Positions 48,015-58,860 are shown, counted from the stretch's first letter. The stretch is 64,000 nucleotides of DNA from Cristatella mucedo (GCA_009760855.2 WPIO01000028.1:2993501-3057500); one strand, 5' to 3'. Notes: a model not told the origin generated them from the sequence alone. Numbers and translations are program-made.

Positions 48015-48994
48015 CTGCAAAAGCAATCGGGCTGTGGAGTGAACCAAAGTACTGAGCAGCTGGGGGTCACGAGACTGAGCTGGCTGAGTGGCTGCAGCAG
48101 CCTCCGCCGTTGACCAAGAAACAAAAATGGCAGTCACACATAGCTGCATCAGGACCGTGCCACAGCTCGTTGCTACCCCTTGTTGCTACTGCCCCCTAAG
48201 TGAGCAGACCCGGTTGTACAGACCGATCGGGTGACTTAACCAAAGGCTGGTTCTAAGCAATCGGTGATGTCGTCCCCTGTAGTCTACCAGCTTAACATCG
48301 TCATATATGCATTCAAAAATATTTATTTATTTATATTTATATATTGTGTGTATTCGTGCATGCACATGCTCGTATGTATATATGCACATGTGCACGAGAG
48401 CCTCTCTGGCAGATTAGTAGCTGCATGTCACATTAGCACACTCGGCTGCCATGAATGCCAGCCAGCATCAAACGCACCGAAACGGATTTCTGGGAGTCTT
48501 TCAAACACATGCATCAACTTCTTGAGTGGTGCAGGGGGTGGCTACTGCTACTTGCAACGGAGGCAGGCACTCACCCGGGGCTGCTTTGTTGTCCATCTGT
48601 CTACAAGTGATGATACTCGTTCCCTTAACACCTCTGTATCACACGATGTCAACAGCAGTGCAGTCAGTATGAGATGAAAGCGGAAAGCGGGGAAAAGACG
48701 CCGCACACCTAAACTAAGAGGAAGTTTGATGGGGAGCAGGGTGAGCGCCTGCCTGCATCCTGCACAGCAGGCTTCGTCGGGCCCTCGATGAGATGCAGAC
48801 AGCCTCACCTCGATGCTCTGCTTGCAAACAGATGCTGCACTCGAGCAGGTCGCGGCAGTGCCCTGATTAAGTGCCACCTGCCATGAGCACGTGCTGAGCT
48901 AGAAGCAGGCGATATCACAGCCTGGGCATCAGTGCTTCGAACTTCACCTCGGCTCGAGCAGCTGCAGCAGCAGCAGCTAAGATCCTAAGCTATG

Positions 48995-49087
48995 AGGGGC
49001 AGGGGCAGTGGGGGAGGGGCACGGGCAGGGGCAATGGGGGAGGGGCACGGGCAGGGGCAATGGGGGAGGGGCACGGGCAGGGAGAGG
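48995..49087 (+). repeat. 26-bp G-rich minisatellite, about 3.5 units
   Basis: Unit GGGCAGGGGCAATGGGGGAG plus GGGCAC. Each unit has several G-runs of 3-5, so the plus (template) strand can form G-quadruplexes. Confidence 0.9.
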
Positions 49088-49527
49088 AAGGAGCCAGCAC
49101 GTTAGAGACTCGACTCGGCTCGGCACACTCGATGGAATGCCTACGGCTGGCTCAGAGGAGCTGCCGAGCAATTGAGCTTGAGAATATCGATAGCCATCAT
49201 TGCGCGGGCGGTGGCAGCTGCAGCAAGCTCTGTGGTTAGAGAGACGTGAAAGCTTGGCCCGTGGTCTGGTAGCATCCATCCGGCAGCAGCATCCGGCAGT
49301 AACAGCCAGCGAGCTGCTAGTCACTTCCGTCGTTTCCGTCGTCGTTCGTCGTCGAAGTCGCAGCTCTATCTCTCCGCCTCTGTCTTGCCGTCCCTTGCTC
49401 CCTGTCTCCTTTCTATTTCTTCTTCGAGCAACCTGTACACACCGGCGTGCTTTTACTTGACATGACGCGGTCGGTCCTTCCGATGACCAACCGCGTCAAG
49501 CCTCGATCACCGGCAGCCATTGTAATA

Positions 49528-49645
49528 ATAAGAACAACAAATTTGCATGGTGCCCTCAGAGAATTTGATCTCTTTCTTGGAACTGTACATATGCTGTAAA
49601 GGAAGCATGATCGAATGGTCAGTGGTAGCAAACACAATGTCGACA
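49528..49645 (-). repeat. LINE-A tail and 3' part, worn
   Basis: aataataagaacaacaaatt, the hairpin with a mutated arm (ggtgccctcagagaa), then ggtcagtggtagcaaacaca. Confidence 0.75.
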
Positions 49646-50170
49646 AACCTGATATGGCTATATAGGTTTCGGGCACAGTTGACGGTCTACTGCATCAGGC
49701 ACGTGCTGCCGATGAGTAGCCTCTTTACCGGGTACTTATTCAACAGCTACAAGATTGCATATATCAACAATGTACATTCTGTTAGCTACACCAGCCGACT
49801 AACATGCGAAAGCCGGCATTAGAGCCAGCCTCTCTCAAGACCTCAAGGATTCTGTCAGAACTGTGAGTACCAGGGCTGACGAGGGAGAGAAAAAAACGTT
49901 CACAACTCGGGGTCCCAGCCCGACCAGCCACATGCTTCGCCAGCAGCTGCAGCGCAGCTGGGGCTAGCGAGACGGCCCGAGCTGAGTCGCCGCGGCGGCA
50001 TCAGCGCTGCGCCAGCGATCCAGGGCGAGTTGGAGAGCCTCCAGCGTCCCTTCGCAGTCTGCTTGCGGGTCTGCACGGGAAGGTGGGGCTCAAAAAAGGA
50101 GCGACCTACCGGAGCCGCTACCGACTGATTAGGTCCGGCAGGGCGATACTGGCTCGCGAAGACCACTTAC

Positions 50171-50299
50171 GCGAGACATATTACGGAGAAGTCCAAATAG
50201 TTCCACGGATCTCGTAAGTACGTGAAGGGCTTGAGTATGAAGCCCCTGGCCAGAAGCTTGACGAAGAACTCCGTCGTGTAGACGCCGAGGCAAATGGTC
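50171..50299 (-). CDS. para: Nav coding exon 3: DI S2-S3
   Basis: The exon is flanked by acceptor GCTTTGCAG and donor GC|GTAAGT, is 129 nt long and has phases 2 to 2. It encodes the end of the S1-S2 loop, S2 ([16 protein letters not shown]) and S3 ([17 protein letters not shown]). The acidic residues of S2 and S3 that pair with S4 gating charges are present (E of TTEF, D of YLDF). The length equals the 129 nt of the corresponding vertebrate exon as I recall it. Confidence 0.96.
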
Positions 50300-50585
50300 C
50301 TGCAAAGCACACGTCCGGGGAGCGTCACTCGCTCGCCTCCGAGGTCGGTCGCCGAGCAGCAGCCACCGCCGCAGAGGCCCGACGTCGCCGCGCTCGCTGG
50401 CGGCGCTCTGCGCGCCGCTCGGACAGAGCGCGCCGCGGAGCCGCGCAAGAGGCTAGGGGCCGGCGGGAGATGCTGCCTGCGGCGTAGGCAAGAGTCCGGC
50501 TCGCTCTGGAGAAGCTGCTTGAGGAAACCTCTAACTGAACTTGCGGCGAGCGTCGCGCGCAGAGGCGCCGAAGTCCGATACTCAC

Positions 50586-50788
50586 TCGCCTAGATCCGGA
50601 GCACTGTCGCCCATGGCCATGAAGACGCAGTTTACCAAGATGGTGACTATAACTAGAAAGCTGAAGAGTGGGTGAACGAGGGTCGCGATCGCCAGCCGTC
50701 GAATCGGGTTGAAAGGGCTGAGCACCCATAGGGCGTTCGTGGCGCTAAATCGGGATATATTTTTATCTCTGCCGACAACGCAGAATAT
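50586..50788 (-). CDS. para: Nav coding exon 2: pre-S1 and DI-S1
   Basis: The exon follows the acceptor TCGTCCAG and ends GGCGA|GTGAGT (phase 0 in, 2 out; 203 nt). It encodes the family signature [19 protein letters not shown] just before S1, then the S1 helix ([19 protein letters not shown]). Drosophila para has RFSASKAMWMLDPFNPIRR at this place. In vertebrate SCN genes, as I remember them, this sequence is split over two exons (about 119 and 90 nt) by a U12-type AT-AC intron. Here it is one uninterrupted exon. Intron 1 upstream is only 176 nt. Confidence 0.95.
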
Positions 50789-50964
50789 CTGGACGAAAAG
50801 AGACAGCGCGAATCGGAAACGCGCCCAAACCGTCCGCCTCCGCCGCGGACGAACGCGCTCGCACGGGACGCGTCGGCGTTCCCGGCCGAAGGACGAATCG
50901 CCGAAACGGCATCGAGGTGGGCCGCCGCCGCCCGCGAGAGCCGCGGCGATCGCGCTCGGCTCAC

Positions 50965-51351
50965 CTCTTGCTGAGCATAAAAAGGGTCAATGTCAATCAA
51001 GGGAGTTCCTGCCAGGCGCGTCTGGAAGTCGGATGCGTACTTGGGCGACAGGCTCTTGCCCTGCACCATCTTCTTGTTGGGTCGCTTGCCTCGCTCGTCC
51101 GGATGCTCCTGAGCCGCCGCCGCCGCCGCCGCCTCCGCGTCCTCGTCGGCTCCATCTTCCTCGCCGCCGCCGTCGCCGCCGGCGGCGGCCCGCTGCAGGC
51201 GCTCCTTTTCCTTCTGCTTCCGCTCGTCCTCGGCGCGCTTCTCCTCGGCGAGCTTCAGGCGCACGCCGGCCAAGTGCTCCGCAGTGAGCGGCTTGAAGTA
51301 GACCGACTCGGGCTGCGGCTCCTTCTTGCGTCTGTTCTTACAGCACCCCAT
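50965..51351 (-). CDS. para: Nav channel coding exon 1: cytoplasmic N-terminus
   Basis: This exon encodes residues 1-129 of a voltage-gated sodium channel alpha subunit, the pore protein of action potentials in the plasma membrane. The ATG at 51351 has G at -3 and +4, and it opens the only frame leading into the family-conserved [11 protein letters not shown] (115-125, cf. TPLEDIDPYY of insect para). Residues 2-4 are Gly-Cys-Cys, followed by the basic run KNRRKK. A charged helix-like stretch spans about 35-54, and a run of seven alanines (74-80) comes from GGC-type triplets. The exon ends GAG|GTGAGC in phase 0. The first 110 residues match no family member I can recall, so the first-exon sequence is lineage-specific. 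The start choice is likely but not certain, because an upstream spliced 5' exon cannot be excluded. Confidence 0.88.
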
Positions 51352-51370
51352 TTCGACGCTCTGATCTCAT
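51338..51370 (-). promoter_or_regulatory. Upstream ORF overlapping the Nav start codon
   Basis: ATG at 51370 (G at -3) opens a 10-codon frame, [10 protein letters not shown], ending with TAA at 51338-51340. It overlaps the Nav ATG at 51351 in another frame. The same frame stays open upstream to 51727. Translation through it would pass over the channel start. This applies only if the transcript starts upstream of 51370 without splicing in between. Confidence 0.5.
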
Positions 51371-54300
51371 GGCTCTCCTGCGGCGACGGCGGCGTCGTGG
51401 GCGCGGGAGCGGCGGGTGGCGAGACGCTTCCGCCCCGGCGCGTCCGCTCCGCGCCCGGCTGCGGCGCGCGAGAGCGTCTCGCCGCGCCCTCTCGGAGCCG
51501 ACCGGGCGGAGCCGACCGGGGGCGGCGACGGCGGCCCGCGGCGCGCGAGCCGAGCGCGAAGAGAGCGGTCGCCGAGCGAGCGCGCGGCGCGGCGGCGCGG
51601 CGGCGCGGCTCTTTTCAGCTTCTCGCGTATCCGCTGCCGATATCCGACTATCTATCCTACTTCGTAGGGGCCTCCCCGGGCAGCGCTGCGGCGCCAACCG
51701 AGCCAGCAACGTCGGCGAGCGGTCCAAGCCGCCGCCGCCGCCGCCGCCGCGAGCCTTCGCGGCGTCGCGACGCCCGTCTGACGAGCGAGAGAACAGCGGT
51801 CGGCCGTCTAGAGCTCGAGTGGGGAGACGCGCTCTCGAGAGAGAGGGCGCATCGGCGGCCGGACTGAGGCGGCGCGCTGCGACGGTCGGCGGCTGCCAAT
51901 ACTACCGTGGGCGAATATCGCGCGGCAGCCGGCAGAGTCACCCGCGCTTGACCGGCTACGCGGGCGCCGGATCGATCACTTTAGCGGCCAACGAAAAAAG
52001 CGTCGACTTTTGCCAAAAATAATTGCGTTACAGATGCGCCTTTCGGCCGCAACTGTTGGAATACTCCAGTTCCTCCATCGATTCTCTGAACTGCAGCGGC
52101 AATTGCGCTTAACGGAATTAGCGACTAAGACGCGTAATGACAAAATACAAATAAGTGCGAGCCTTGAGCTCCGGCGGGCGATGAGAGGGATAAGCCTGCC
52201 GGCGACGATCGGACGAGGGGGAGGGGCGATCGCCTCGGCGCGGCGAGAGCTGCTGGGCGTTGTCAGCAGCTCGCGACTTACCCCCGGGCGAATAGACTAT
52301 GGGCTCCAGACAGCCACACTCGCTCACGTAAGCGCGGCCGCCGTCGCCTTAGAAGCGGAGCGGTTGTCTGAGGCGGCCGGGCGTCCAGTAGACGGGATAT
52401 TCATTACGGTATAATGACGTACGCGAGACCGCCGCCGTGCGCTGGCTGAGAGCCGCGGAGGCAGCCGGGAAGGCTGGGCAGCCGCACCGGAAGCCGCAGC
52501 ACGCGGGCTACTGCGCGCGGCCAAGCATCTGCTCAGACGCTAAGCAGTTTGGCGTCGGCGCGGCGTTTCGGTCGCAGCGCGAAATTTGAGCCGGCGAGCG
52601 ACGGCTAATGGATGGCGAAGGCGTGCGAGTCGGGTGCCACGGCGACGCTGCCGCTGTCGCTCGCCACCCCAGCGGTAAAATTCGGAATCGGAAAGAAGCC
52701 CTCCGCTGTGGTAGAGGCAAAACGAATCCGCCGACTGTGCATTCCACGCGCCGGGTGCACCGCGAGCGTTGACTAAATCGATATGACTTTAGCACCATTG
52801 CCTCCGAACGCCACGCGGCCGCCTCGAGGGCCACCGGCGTCAAGCAGTCCGATAGCTAAAGCCGTCGGGCTATGCTGCTTTCAGCTGCCTCACCCCCACC
52901 CACCGCAGCCGCCGCCGCCGCCGCCGCCGCCGCCAATCCGTCATCAGTCGGCACAGTAATGCCTCAAACCCAGCCACACCCACCATCAGTCCGCAGCTAA
53001 CGACGCCAACCGTCGGCCGCTCTACTCGTCCACGAGACGATGGAAGACGACCTCACTAGAGGTTTCGCCTCATATGGCGGCCGGGTATAGCGGCCATCTA
53101 AGGCGCCACCGCTGCGGCACTCTGGGTCTACGCGTTGCTCGCAGGCGAACGACGTTTGAGGGTCGGGTCGAGGTCGCCTCGAACTGGGGCGCGGGCGACG
53201 GCTGAGATGCGAGGACGCGGCGGGGGCGGATCTGCCGACGCCTCTTCGGCTTGCCGCGCTCGCTGGTGCTGGCTCGCGCCGGTGCCTTCGCCCGGGAGCC
53301 TACGATCCCAGCTCTCGCGCGCGCGGGCGCGGGGGGGGGGGGAGGTTGGCACGGCACCCGACCGGGGGCACGGCGAATCGCTGGCGGAAAGAGCTCGCTT
53401 CGAGCTGCACCCAAGCCTTGCTGCGCCTCGCGGCTTCCAGCCGCCTCGCCGTGCCGCCGTCCGGCCGCGACTGTCACCGACGCCGCCGCCGCGCGCGCCT
53501 CGACGAGAGTCCGACCGCCGGTCGACGTTCCGCCGATCCTCCGCGACGCGCCGCGCCGCGTCGCGGAGACGTGCCCGCGGCTGTCGCGACAGAGTGGCAT
53601 ACCTGAGCCTCGGGTGAGCGTCATTGGCACAACCTTCACTGGCAGGCGGGAAACAAAGCGGCGGCGCAGCGTGCCGCGCAGCGACCGTCGGGCAGCCTGC
53701 AACATCGCGCGCCAGCGCTTAGAGGCGGAAGCTGCGCCTCTCGAGGTCGCGGCGGCAGCCTATTTGTCCTAGGGGGAGGGGGGCGGCGGAGGGACGCGTC
53801 GCTGTCGCTACCGCAGTCGCCCCGCGGGTCGCCTTCAGGCGAGCACGCCCTCAGTTGCCGCCGCGGCTGAGGAGGCGACGCGCAGGTCGTGCGAACGACT
53901 CGAATCCATTATTAAATTAAGACGCGTCAAATGCCGCATAAGTGTTAGTACTTACTGCGACCGATAATAACGCATTATGAGCTGGCTTCGGTTACTCGTC
54001 CTCGGCAAGAGCGGCCGGCAACCAGAAACCCGAACTGCCGCGCACCTTCTAGATCATAGTGCTGGCTTCGCCGGCCGGACACAAAAGGCTCGATATGCCT
54101 ACGAACGTCCCTCGAGGACCTGCCGCATGCTATTAGCATCGGCATCACGCGGGAACGGGAAAGCTAAAAGACGGGAAATCAATAATGGCGACGCTCGCGC
54201 GAGCGCTCGCTCCCGCGCAGTATCTCTTGTTTCGCGCCAGCGCGGAAGCTGTCGGTTGCTGCGACGGGAGCGTGGCGAGCTCAGCGGTCGCCTCCCCGCG

Positions 54301-56600
54301 GTCCGCGAGCGGGGGCGCCGGCCGCCGGTGAGCTTCGGGCTCCGACAGCCGGCGCAAAAGAGCCAGGGCGGAGCCGACGACCGGTCGCTGCGGGCGAGCG
54401 ACCTGTCGTCGGTGGCGCTGCCCGGCCGCCTCGGGCGGCGAGTGCGATTGCGCCAGTCGGCGGCGCGGAAAGAGCCAAGTGCAAAGCTGAACGGACAGCG
54501 GCGCAGCCGTCGTTGTCAGCAGCTCTCGTTTCCCGCATGAGGCAGCGAACCGTCGGCGGCGCGGACAGCTCTCAGTCAGTGTCTCCAGCGCCGGGCGAAG
54601 TGACACTCGCAGCGAAGCAGATCAAGCTTCGCGGCGGCGGCGGTTGGACCTGCACGGCGGCAACGCGCTGGCCCTCGACCGGAGGCGGCGGCAGGAAGTT
54701 TGACGAAGGAGGGCAGCGTAGCGGAGGCGATGGCGGCGGCCGGCTGCCAGTCGCGCGCAGGCCGACGAGCGGCACAAGGGCGAGGTGGCCGCAGTGTTCG
54801 ACTGCCAAACTTCCGCCGCCACTGCTGCTGCTGCCGCGGCCGCCACAGCGCCACGCAGCCGCCTCAATCGCGAGTGTAGGCCGAGGTGCGATGGCGGCGG
54901 CGGCGGCGGTTGCGGACACGCCGGGAGAGCTGTTGCCGCGGCTGCCGCCGCGGCAGCAGCTCTTCGTGCTGCCTTGCACGCCGCGAGCGCGTGCAGCTCG
55001 AGGGCCAAGGGCGCCGCACGTGGGGAAAGAATTGAGCGGCGCCTCTGTTGGTGCAGCTTGAGGACCGAACTCCCGACGCTCCAGCCAGCTTTCGACCGTG
55101 GCCTCCAAGCTTGCGCGCTAGCTGCCGCCCGAGGCAGACGCCGGCAGCGAGCCTAGGCGAAGCTGGCATACGGCTCTCTTAACAAAGGCCTGGCGGGGAT
55201 GTCTAGAGCGTTCTGCCGAAGATTAAATTGCTCGTTCGTACGTGAAAACTTTGAATTGCATTCGGTTTGCTGCCTATAGAGTAAACCAGCAGTCGCCAGT
55301 GGCTCCGGATATCTCGGATTGGTTTGACCGGCAAATCTGCACGAAAGGATCCCGCGGTATTATTGGCGAGCGACTTAATGACAATAAAAAGGAGATATTT
55401 TTACAGCAAATTAATAGAGAAAAATTTCCACCAAGGAGCTTTACTTGTGCTGGAAAGACAACCGATCGATTGGCTAGGAAAGAGATTCGAGGCGTGACGT
55501 CAGCACGTAAGAGCGCACGTAAAGCTATTCGCGGGAACAGAGTAAATGGTTCGAGGTGCAGGTAGATCTTTTGGTCGGCTCAATTCAGCTCCTTTAGACA
55601 TATCTCAAAACAAATTCCCTTGCACACTTCTAAACTAGGATTGCACCTCCAGAAAAAAGTGTAGCCCACTCAACTGATTTCGGACGTAGGTCCAGGCCAG
55701 CGGCCCTTCTCCGCATAGATGCAACGCAGCAAACGCCAACGGGGCACGTCCCAACGACGGCCTAGTGTCGCCCTCCAAGTCTGGTAGCTTGATAAGCCTG
55801 TAAATCCCGGAACTCACACGGATCGACTGCCTTCCGTATTGGGCAGGCGAACGGCTGAAGAGTTCTTGCTTATTGTACACTAGGTCTTAGCTGAAGGGGG
55901 TATGGGGCTCGCACGCTACCACCTGGATTCCGGGTTCGAATACTGTAGTAGATAATCCTTTATTGACCGCTGCAAGCGGAGTTATAGTCCTGAAAGGCTC
56001 TTCTGCCGCTAAATAATTGGGGCTGTTGAATTAGCCAAACTTTTTTTTATTACTCATTCGCCTCGCGCATGTCCCGGCCAATTACAATTGAAAGTGACCG
56101 GGCCGATTGTTAGGATACATTGGCGACTTCCTATCGCTGGTAACCTGAACAATTCGTTGCTGTTTCGCCGCGCGCAGGACTGATGTAGACTCTCAAGTCA
56201 ATCTGCAATTCCTCATATGGAAGAACCTCGCTTAATTTGCGGCTGCTGCACGCCGGAAGCTTCTGCACCGCCTCGAACGATTCGCGAACGCCCGGCCATT
56301 CGCGGTCGCTACTCGCCACTTTGGGAGAGCCTGGAGCGCGCACCGCGTGGGGTGGTGGTGGTGGTGGTGGGGGGGGGGGGCTCAGTAAATCCTTTAGAAC
56401 CCGCCGGTCAAGACAAGAAGGGAGTTATCGCTCGCTTTTCGTCGGAGAGCCTGCCGCCGCCGCCGCCGGCCGACGACGCGCCGCTCGGCAGTGGCCTCGA
56501 CAGGCCTCTCTGAGATATGAGAATTACTTCTTGCAATCGTGCGGTGGTCGCACTCGTCTCGCAGCGAACGACAGCCGGACGCCGGTCTGGAGACCGTCGC
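51371..56600. other. Upstream intergenic region of Nav
   Basis: CpG-rich to about 55.2 kb, then AT-richer. A (CCG)n-type run is at about 52908-52934, and G runs are at 53332-53342 and 56371-56380. It contains one SINE-2 (55885-56055). No coding region is recognised. The many Arg/Ala/Pro-rich ORFs on both strands look like GC artefacts. Confidence 0.5.
55885..56055 (+). mobile_element. SINE-2 copy with clear B box
   Basis: TTAGCTGAAGGGGGTATGG (A-box-like), then CCGGGTTCGAATAC (B box). The body agataatcctttattgaccg, aggctcttctgccgctaaat and the 3' end ggggctgttgaattagccaa and a T run follow. Confidence 0.8.
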
Positions 56601-56612
56601 CGTGCGCGAAAG

Positions 56613-57000
56613 CCGTTCACCTCGGACGAACGTAAAATCCTTTGGAGACCGTGCCTTTAGTTCGTATGCTCCTCCCAAAGCCTGGAACTCACTCATCACG
56701 ACGTCCCCTGACTTGACGACATTTAAAAGATGCTAAAACGCGAAACTATTTATCGCAGAATTTGGCGGGGATCCATGCGATTCGTTTTCTGTGCGCTTAT
56801 GCATGCTGGCATTGCACACGCTGCTACTTAAAATATGTGTACGCTGACCCTGTGCATGTTACCTCTTACCATGTTTTGCTTGTTGGCATCGTTGAGCATG
56901 CTACCGTAACCATCCGATCATGCTTCCTTTGCAGCAAATTTAAAGTGCTTAGAAAGAGATTAGTTCTTATAGGGGGCAATACCAATTTATTATTATTATT
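56613..57000 (+). mobile_element. LINE-A copy, 5'-truncated
   Basis: Starts in the C-terminal coding part (TNVKSFGDRAFSSYAP, KAWNSL), with a stop after TFKRC. The 3' region and worn hairpin (56940-56980) follow, with a TTA-repeat tail. Confidence 0.85.
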
Positions 57001-57357
57001 CAGCCAAAGGCGCCCCTCTCTAGCAGTCTCTTAGCAAAGCGGAAACAATCGCTAGGTCCCGATTTTGGTGGGTACGGCTCGACATCGAGCGCACGACCAA
57101 ACTGCGAGGACATCTCCTTTAGTCTGGCGGACTCGTCGCCCGGAAGCTCGGACCGGAAGAGCAGCGGCTCGGCCGGAGCAGCCGAGCCCAATCACTTGAG
57201 CCCGTTTCTTGAAAGAGAAGCTGCAGCAACGCATGCAGCAGCCGCGCCCCCCCCCCCGGCGCCGGATGTCTGCTCAACTTCCGTGCCGCCCGCCGGCGGA
57301 CGTAGGCGACAGGGGGGTGGGGGGGGGACAGTGTGACGGCCTTGACCCCAAGCAAGC

Positions 57358-57604
57358 ATGGCTGACTCAAGCGCCGGCTCCGGCGACGCCGCCGTTCGCG
57401 CGACCGATGCCGCCGCCGCGGCGCTCGGCAGCGGTGAGGCCGGCACGAATCCCGCCGGTGCCTGTACGTCGTGCAAAGTCATCTCTGCAGTCGTGCCTGC
57501 TGCCGCGATCACTTATCTGCTGAGGGTCGGCTACATGAATCCGCAAGGCCTCGCCGGACGTCGCCTTGTCTACCACAGATTTTCAATAGGCGTTTGTTCC
57601 TTGG
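57358..57604 (+). CDS. First exon of a possible DMAC1/TMEM261-like protein
   Basis: The ATG has A at -3 and G at +4. An open frame of 82 codons ends at a consensus donor (TTGG|GTGAGT, phase 1). The protein has an Ala/Gly-rich N-terminus, then ACTSCKVISAVVPAAAITYL, a Tyr, and later NPQGLAGRR and RFSIGVCSLG. Human DMAC1 (TMEM261, a complex I distal-arm assembly factor of the mitochondrial inner membrane) has CWSCRVLSG ... Y ... MG ... VIGLSIATWG with similar spacing. The pattern C-x-S-C-[KR]-V-x-S plus hydrophobic segments supports that family (DUF4536), but identity is low and recalled from memory. The gene is divergent from Nav, start codons about 6 kb apart. Exon 2 was not identified. Confidence 0.42.
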
Positions 57605-58179
57605 GTGAGTCGAGCTCGCTGCGTGACTGAGGCCCAGCGCTTAATGGCAAGAGGCTCGAGGCCGCCTGCCGCCGATTGGCGATTGGTCGATATGGCGTCG
57701 TATCCGAATCTGGCCATTCTTCCTCGACAGGTTAAGCATTGTAGCGCTGTCATATTGAATCAAACGTTCGTCATCGGTTCGTATTGGCGGCGCACAGGAT
57801 TATTTTTCTAAGGCTTTGCCTTGGTACAGCGATCTCCTTCGCGTCTAGTTCTGTTCGCGCGCGGCTCATCCGATGCGCCGACTCACGAGACCGTGCTGGC
57901 TGGTTTACGCGCAGTACCGCCCGACTCGCACAGCGGTGGGCGGAAGAAACAACCTATCAAGCGACTGCTCCTCCTCCAAAGCTTCGCCCCCATTACCAGG
58001 CTCTGCGCTGTAGAAGTGGCAGGAACGGTGAGCGGTGTCTCAATAGCGACCGGCAGGAATGAACGTGTGCCGGCACGGCATCGGCGTGCATACAAGCCAT
58101 TAGGGAGAGCGGGTCAGAGTTCTACTTGCTCCACCCAAGTGGTCGTGCATACTGTCGTCGCCTGTGATAAGACTAGTAA

Positions 58180-58252
58180 TATATTTATATCTCACCCTCA
58201 GAGAGCTTGATGTCTGTTTAGACACTTTACATAGGCTGTAAAGAAAGCACTA
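58180..58252 (-). repeat. LINE-A tail, left part of a copy split by LINE-B
   Basis: aatatatttatatctcaccc then the hairpin and ctgtaaagaaagcac, where LINE-A sequence stops and resumes at about 58510. Confidence 0.72.
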
Positions 58253-58509
58253 CTCTCCTACTGCCGACTATGGCATATCATTTTCAGCGGTCCTGAGCTG
58301 CTACCTCCGTGCCACTCACTACCTCAACTGCTCTCCTGCCTCTGCTATGCTTTCCACTTTCTCTTTGTTGCGTGAGACGAAGTCTGTTGGCTACCGAATG
58401 CGTACCGAAAGCCGCTTAGGCTGTGAGTGCGCTATACAAAACTCTCCTGCGTAACACCCACGTGGTCTTTATGACTTTGTGGAGTTACAGACGGAGATAC
58501 ATTTCATTA
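58253..58509 (+). mobile_element. LINE-B 3' end inserted in LINE-A
   Basis: actctcctactgccgactat to ttacagacggagatacattt matches 30447-30700 of the longer LINE-B copy. Only the last 250 nt are present. Confidence 0.82.
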
Positions 58510-58860
58510 CATGACCATGTGGTTAACGGTAACGTGCACGGTGTCGACATTCGTAATATAGTAAGTGGTAACATGCGAAGTGTCAGCATGCATAAGTGCA
58601 CTAAGGTTAAGTCGCAGGAACTTTGAAAATAATGTGAGGAGCATGTGCACTTTTGGCTTCTTTTTAGAGGTCGTCAGGCTTCTTTTTAGAGGTCGTCAAG
58701 TCAGCGGGTGCCTTGATGTTAGTCGGGAGTGAGTTCCAGGCTTTGAGAGCATATGCACTAAAGGCACGGTCTCCAAAGGATTTGAGGTTGATTCGAGACA
58801 TAGCTAAACAATTGGAGTCAGAAGAGCTAATCAGTTGACATGCTTTCTTTCCAGCATAAG
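58510..58860 (-). repeat. LINE-A, right part of the split copy
   Basis: ccatgtggttaacggtaacg and on is LINE-A 3' sequence, then C-terminal coding remnants on minus (INLKSFGDRAFSAYALKAWN). Confidence 0.78.

Larger units (their letters stand above)
48015..50170 (-). other. Nav intron 3
   Basis: A 2.16 kb intron with a G-rich minisatellite (48995-49087) and a LINE-A tail (49528-49645). The rest is unrecognised; GC rises from about 49.9 kb. Confidence 0.7.
50200..55200. promoter_or_regulatory. CpG-dense island around the Nav 5' end
   Basis: About 5 kb in which CG dinucleotides are very frequent, in sharp contrast to the flanking AT-richer sequence. It spans Nav exons 1-3 and about 3.8 kb upstream. 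This is the probable promoter and 5' untranslated region of the channel gene. No convincing TATA box or initiator could be assigned by eye. Long ORFs on both strands here result from few AT-rich stop codons. Confidence 0.65.

Noticed and set aside
51330-51351. Resemblance of the start-codon region (TTACAGCACCCCATT on plus) to half of a REST/NRSF silencer site
   Set aside because: Only the left half fits and the right half is absent. REST sites are a vertebrate feature of such genes.
50917-51867. 316-codon plus-strand ORF opposite Nav exon 1
   Set aside because: Arg/Ala/Pro-rich artefact of the GC-rich island. The minus strand at the same place codes the conserved Nav N-terminus.
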